NCBI GenBank assembly: GCA_015259305.1
Contig: JABZGO010000080.1
Location: 1 to 7,573, forward strand
Length of the DNA: 7,573 bases
Source of the DNA: Alloprevotella tannerae
GTDB lineage: Bacteria > Bacteroidota > Bacteroidia > Bacteroidales > Bacteroidaceae
Reading direction: 5' to 3'
Shown: positions 5,385 through 7,573 of the stretch, piece after piece
How positions within the stretch are numbered: position 1 is the first letter of the stretch
How the letters are laid out: the number at the start of each line of letters is the position of its first letter
Program-made: the position numbers and the translations under genes
The notes under the pieces: generated by a model
The model's database searches: none
Seen by the model: only the letters and a program-made list of their open reading frames with translations
Told to the model about the DNA's origin: nothing

Positions 5385-5786
5385 ATGACGCTCTTTTCAA
5401 AAATCATTAACGGCGAGATTCCGAGTTTCAAATGCGCCGAAAACGAGCATTTTTATGCATTTCTTGATATTAGTCCGGTGCGCCGTGGACATACGCCGGT
5501 CGTTCCCAAGCGCGAAGTAGATTACTTCTTTGACCTGACAGATGAAGAATTGGCCGAGATGATCGTCTTTGCCAAGAAAGTGGCGCGTGCTATTAAGGAT
5601 GTCTTCCCTTGCCGCAAGGTGGGTATGGCCGTATTGGGCTTGGAGGTGAACCACGCGCACGTGCATCTTATTCCGCTCGAGAATGAGGGCGATATGGACT
5701 TTCACAAGCCGAAGCTGCAATTGACTAACGCAGAAATGAGCAGTATTGCGGATAAAATTCTTATCGCTTATACAGCCGAAGAATAG
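5385..5786 (+). CDS. HIT-family (histidine triad) nucleotide hydrolase
   Basis: A 133-residue protein starting at ATG 5385 (MTLFSKIINGEIPSFKC), the classic opening of HINT-branch HIT proteins. The catalytic histidine triad is NHAHVHLIP, with H90, H92 and H94; H94 is not followed by an unusual residue. The upstream RRGHTPVVPK segment with H36 is the usual strand that lines the nucleotide pocket. Family members hydrolyse or transfer nucleotides from purine nucleoside phosphoramidates and related adenylated compounds. The physiological substrate here cannot be told. It should be a cytoplasmic dimer. The gene lies 74 bases after greA with a terminator between them, and it converges on the DKNYY-repeat gene. 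The call as a HIT protein is firm; the exact subfamily is not. Confidence 0.95.
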   Translation: MTLFSKIINGEIPSFKCAENEHFYAFLDISPVRRGHTPVVPKREVDYFFDLTDEELAEMIVFAKKVARAIKDVFPCRKVGMAVLGLEVNHAHVHLIPLENEGDMDFHKPKLQLTNAEMSSIADKILIAYTAEE

Positions 5787-5938
5787 TAGGTAGCAGCGTT
5801 GCGACGCGCATCGCTCATCGTCTCCACGACTCCGCACGGCGTCACTCGTGTACACATTATATAATATAGGGCGGCCGGCATCGTGGCGCTGGTTTGCGGC
5901 AGATGATCGCCGGTGTAAAGGTCATATAATAGCGTTTC

Positions 5939-5968
5939 CCCCACCGCAACTCAATGGTTGCGGTGGGG
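5939..5968. other. Hairpin between convergent genes, no U-tract
   Basis: CCCCACCGCAAC (5939-5950) pairs perfectly with GTTGCGGTGGGG (5957-5968) around a 6-base loop. TTT precedes it and AAAA follows it on the plus strand, so the short A/T flanks also pair and neither direction ends in U. It lies 153 bases after the HIT stop codon and 25 bases beyond the stop codon of the minus-strand gene, so it may end both transcripts or block read-through between them. Confidence 0.6.
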
Positions 5969-5992
5969 AAAACGGCATTTAGCGGCACACAA

Positions 5993-6673
5993 CTACATTT
6001 TGCGGCCTTGATAATAGGAGTTCCATGTGTCTTCAGCGTAGCCTCCGCCCCGATAATGGAAATTTGAAGTCGAAGCCCCCTCTACTTTGCGGCCGCGATA
6101 ATAAACATTCCACGAATCCATCGCGTAGAAACCGCCGACAAGGCTGAAGTTGGTCGACGAAGCACCTTTAATCTTCTTGCCTTCAAAGTAGACATTCCAG
6201 TCGTCTTTTGCATAACCCTTGCCCACATATTGAAAACTGCGCGCCGAAGCCCCTTCGAGTTTGGCGCCACGATAGAGCACAACGTTTTCCATCCGCACAT
6301 AGCCGCCCTGACTATATCCGCCGCCATAAAATTGGTTGTATGTGGCCTCGTCAATGTCTTCGTCTGATGCACCCATCGAAGGATCGAGGATGATGGTCGG
6401 CGCTTCCGTCACAAGGCGAAAGCTCGACGGGTCAACATACTCTAAAACCTTCCCGAAAAGAAAGACGTAGCGATCATCTTTCCCGTAGCCATAACCTAAT
6501 TCGCGAAAGTAGCGCGGATTGGCTTCACGCAAAGGCTGCCCTCGATAAAAGACGCCGCCGCGCGTGATGGTATAGTCGCGATAATAGTTTTGAGCGTGCC
6601 CTTCGGTGCAGCATAATGTAGCGAATAGTAAACTGCAAAAGCTCACAAGAATTGTTCGTTTATATCTCTTCAT
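5993..6673 (-). CDS. Secreted DKNYY-repeat protein
   Basis: A 226-residue protein read from ATG at 6673. Residues 1-27 are a signal peptide (MKRYKRTILVSFCSLLFATL, then CCTEGHA) with likely cleavage after GHA. The mature part consists of DKNYY-type repeats. Three tandem units of about 29 residues close the protein, each starting GAS, passing an Asn-Phe or Ser-Phe, a GG.Y or GKGY turn, then D-x-W-N and a Y-Y/F-x-G-R/K-K strand (for example YAKDDWNVYFEGKKIKGAS). A related, less regular pair sits nearer the N-terminus (YGYGKDDRYVFLFGKVLEYV). An acidic linker with DPSMGASDEDIDEATYNQ separates the two parts. Such repeats probably form short beta-hairpin units, but their function is unknown. The protein should be exported to the periplasm or cell surface. 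A TTG start 30 bases upstream is rejected because it lies in the -7 box. Confidence 0.85.
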   Translation of the reverse strand: MKRYKRTILVSFCSLLFATLCCTEGHAQNYYRDYTITRGGVFYRGQPLREANPRYFRELGYGYGKDDRYVFLFGKVLEYVDPSSFRLVTEAPTIILDPSMGASDEDIDEATYNQFYGGGYSQGGYVRMENVVLYRGAKLEGASARSFQYVGKGYAKDDWNVYFEGKKIKGASSTNFSLVGGFYAMDSWNVYYRGRKVEGASTSNFHYRGGGYAEDTWNSYYQGRKM

Positions 6674-6700
6674 CGTGTTCAATTTGTATTTCTTTTGAAG

Positions 6701-6708
6701 CAAAAGTA
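6701..6708 (-). promoter_or_regulatory. Probable -7 box of the DKNYY-repeat gene
   Basis: The minus strand reads TACTTTTG, a full match to TAnnTTTG, giving a start near 6697 and a leader of about 23 bases to the ATG at 6673. A TTG at the expected -33 spacing is missing, so the promoter is only half supported. Confidence 0.55.
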
Positions 6709-6949
6709 TGAATTCTTTCTTACTTGTTGACGGGCAACAAAGACAAATGTTAAACTAAAAATACCTAAAACACCCAAGATTAAACCTTTTCCTTCTTTTG
6801 CCGCCTGAAAAGCCACCTTCACCAAAGGCAAAGTTTCCGTTTATCACAAAGTAGTGGCGTCGCGTTTACGATTCAGCGTTTTATCATAGTTGTTTGCCCC
6901 TCTGATTTACTTCAAAAATGCCTCACCACAGAATTTTAAGCTCAAATCT
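6709..6949. other. Intergenic stretch between the DKNYY gene and the tRNA promoter
   Basis: The gene-free interval from 6674 to 7048 is about 375 bases. Apart from the -7 box for the minus-strand gene and the tRNA promoter, I see no gene, strong hairpin or repeat in it. Confidence 0.5.
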
Positions 6950-6980
6950 TTGGTCATTCAGCTTGAAGACACTACCTTTG
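6950..6980 (+). promoter_or_regulatory. tRNA gene promoter
   Basis: TTG at 6950-6952 and TACCTTTG at 6973-6980 with a 20-base spacer match the Bacteroidetes consensus. The start is predicted near 6984, giving a 5' leader of about 65 bases that would be removed by RNase P. Confidence 0.8.
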
Positions 6981-7048
6981 CACAACCATAATTGCGATCC
7001 TTGCTCTAAAGCGATATGTTTTAGCTTAAAGGGCAAACGCCGCATACC

Positions 7049-7122
7049 GGACTTGTAGCTCAGTTGGTTAGAGCAACAGACTCATAATCTGGAGGTCATA
7101 GGTTCAAGCCCTATCTGGTCCA
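7049..7122 (+). tRNA. tRNA with anticodon CAT (probably elongator tRNA-Met)
   Basis: A 74-base cloverleaf: acceptor GGACTTG (7049-7055) against CTGGTCC (7115-7121), D-stem GCTC/GAGC, anticodon loop CTCATAA (7081-7087) with CAT at 7083-7085, T-arm ATAGG-TTCAAGC-CCTAT, discriminator A at 7122, and no encoded CCA. By my alignment the acceptor stem has a T-T mismatch at the 6-67 pair and a G-T wobble at 5-68, and the anticodon stem ends with an A-G pair. CAT can mean elongator Met or, if the C is modified to lysidine, Ile. The first pair G-C excludes initiator Met. It stands alone, with its own promoter and terminator, beside an integrase gene. Confidence 0.95.
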
Positions 7123-7180
7123 CAAATAGGTTTCAAAAGGACGTCAAACAACACGTCATTTTAGCCTTCAAAACAAGGGT

Positions 7181-7216
7181 AATCGCTGTAAAATCAAGGT
7201 TTTACAGCGATTTTTT
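7181..7216 (+). terminator. Intrinsic terminator of the tRNA transcript
   Basis: AATCGCTGTAAAA (7181-7193) pairs perfectly with TTTTACAGCGATT (7200-7212) in a 13-bp stem with a 6-base loop, merging into TTTTTT (7211-7216) and then GTTTTTT. It follows the tRNA by about 60 bases. Confidence 0.9.
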
Positions 7217-7273
7217 GTTTTTTATCCATATCCGTTTGACTGCCAAACTATACCTTTTGATAGTCATCATTCG

Positions 7274-7346
7274 GTCATTTTCTGCTACAGAAATTGCTAC
7301 ACAAAAGCAGACTCTCAAAAAAATGTAGCAATGAATGGAAAATGAC
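7274..7346. repeat. Nested inverted repeats with TGCTACA half-sites upstream of the integrase
   Basis: The outer arms GTCATTTTC (7274-7282) and GAAAATGAC (7338-7346) enclose the inner arms ATTGCTACA (7293-7301) and TGTAGCAAT (7324-7332), both perfect 9-bp pairs. TGCTACA also appears directly at 7283-7289. Further TGTAGC and GCTACA copies at 7400-7405 and 7412-7417 flank CAAAAA. Five half-sites in about 135 bases, just upstream of an integrase gene, look like recombinase, excisionase or autoregulator binding sites. Confidence 0.6.
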
Positions 7347-7399
7347 TATTAAATTGACGGCATGCAAAACTTTCGTTTTCAAGAACTTATGTCGAACTT

Positions 7400-7417
7400 T
7401 GTAGCCAAAAAGCTACA
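7400..7417. promoter_or_regulatory. Small dyad just upstream of the integrase start
   Basis: TGTAGC (7400-7405) and GCTACA (7412-7417) form a perfect 6-bp dyad with a 6-base centre, 15 bases before the integrase ATG. It repeats the TGCTACA core seen further upstream, so it may be an operator or an integrase site. It could also act as a leader hairpin. Confidence 0.4.
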
Positions 7418-7432
7418 CTAAAATGATGCGTT

Positions 7433-7573
7433 ATGAAAACGACTTTCAAGGTATCCTACTACCTACGTTCCAACTATGAGAACAAAGAAGGAAAATCACC
7501 TGTAATGCTCCGAATATATCTCGGTGGCGAAAAGGCGAATCTTGGATCCACTAAAATTTCTGTGGATAAATCC
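7433..7573 (+). CDS. Tyrosine recombinase/integrase, N-terminal arm-binding domain (runs off the right edge)
   Basis: ATG at 7433 opens 47 codons to the window edge, beginning MKTTFKVSYYLRSNYENKEG, then KSPVMLRIYLGGEKANLGST. This is the typical start of Bacteroidetes site-specific integrases: an arm-type DNA-binding domain with a strand on the order of F-K-V-x-Y-Y-L-R, a short N-x-x-G-K loop, P-V-M-L-R-I and a second strand. The catalytic domain with its Arg-His-Arg-Tyr residues lies outside the window, so activity cannot be judged. The gene reads away from the tRNA, 310 bases from its 3' end. Such integrases belong to conjugative transposons, mobilisable islands or prophages. The family is well supported; the element type is not known. 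Confidence 0.85.
   Translation, partial: MKTTFKVSYYLRSNYENKEGKSPVMLRIYLGGEKANLGSTKISVDKS

Noticed and set aside
6674..6703. TTG start 30 bases upstream for the DKNYY gene
   Set aside because: It lies inside the -7 box and disrupts the signal peptide. ATG 6673 is better.
7394..7401. GAACTTTG as the integrase promoter -7 box
   Set aside because: The first base does not match TAnnTTTG, and no TTG is correctly spaced upstream.

Overview
This window looks like chromosomal DNA from a member of the Bacteroidota, most likely order Bacteroidales (Prevotella/Porphyromonas-like). Three things suggest this. Several start regions carry the family-specific promoter pattern TTG-N19-21-TAnnTTTG. The proteins are typical of that group: a TPR/transmembrane/AraC regulator, a DKNYY-repeat secreted protein and a Bacteroides-type tyrosine recombinase arm domain. 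Shine-Dalgarno sequences are largely absent. The genus cannot be fixed from the sequence alone.

Layout, left to right. The 5' end of a lipoprotein gene runs off the left edge on the minus strand (1-316). A gene-free stretch (317-879) then leads to a membrane-spanning AraC-type regulator (880-2487), whose GTG start sits almost exactly at the predicted transcription start. A 1.3 kb gene-poor region follows (2488-3809). It holds two U-less hairpins, a complete promoter and a strong terminator that bracket about 430 bases with no convincing ORF (candidate non-coding RNA, about 2634-3069), and a short array of 21-bp repeats (3470-3553). Next come a SIMPL-domain protein with its own promoter (3810-4508), greA (4846-5310) with a long leader containing a terminator-like hairpin, a terminator, and a HIT-family hydrolase (5385-5786). 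The HIT gene converges on a secreted DKNYY-repeat protein (6673-5993, minus). A tRNA with anticodon CAT (7049-7122) has its own promoter and terminator. About 310 bp beyond it, the N-terminus of a site-specific integrase (7433 to the right edge) begins, marking a probable integrated element.

How the parts work together. Most genes here look like separate transcription units. GreA and the HIT protein probably share transcription, tuned by the leader hairpin and the intergenic terminator. The tRNA/integrase junction is the usual geometry of a genomic island or integrative conjugative element. The DNA between them carries repeated TGCTACA half-sites and nested inverted repeats that could be recombinase or excisionase sites. 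The observations most worth following are the bracketed ncRNA candidate, the greA leader attenuator, the repeat array and the integrase-proximal motif cluster.
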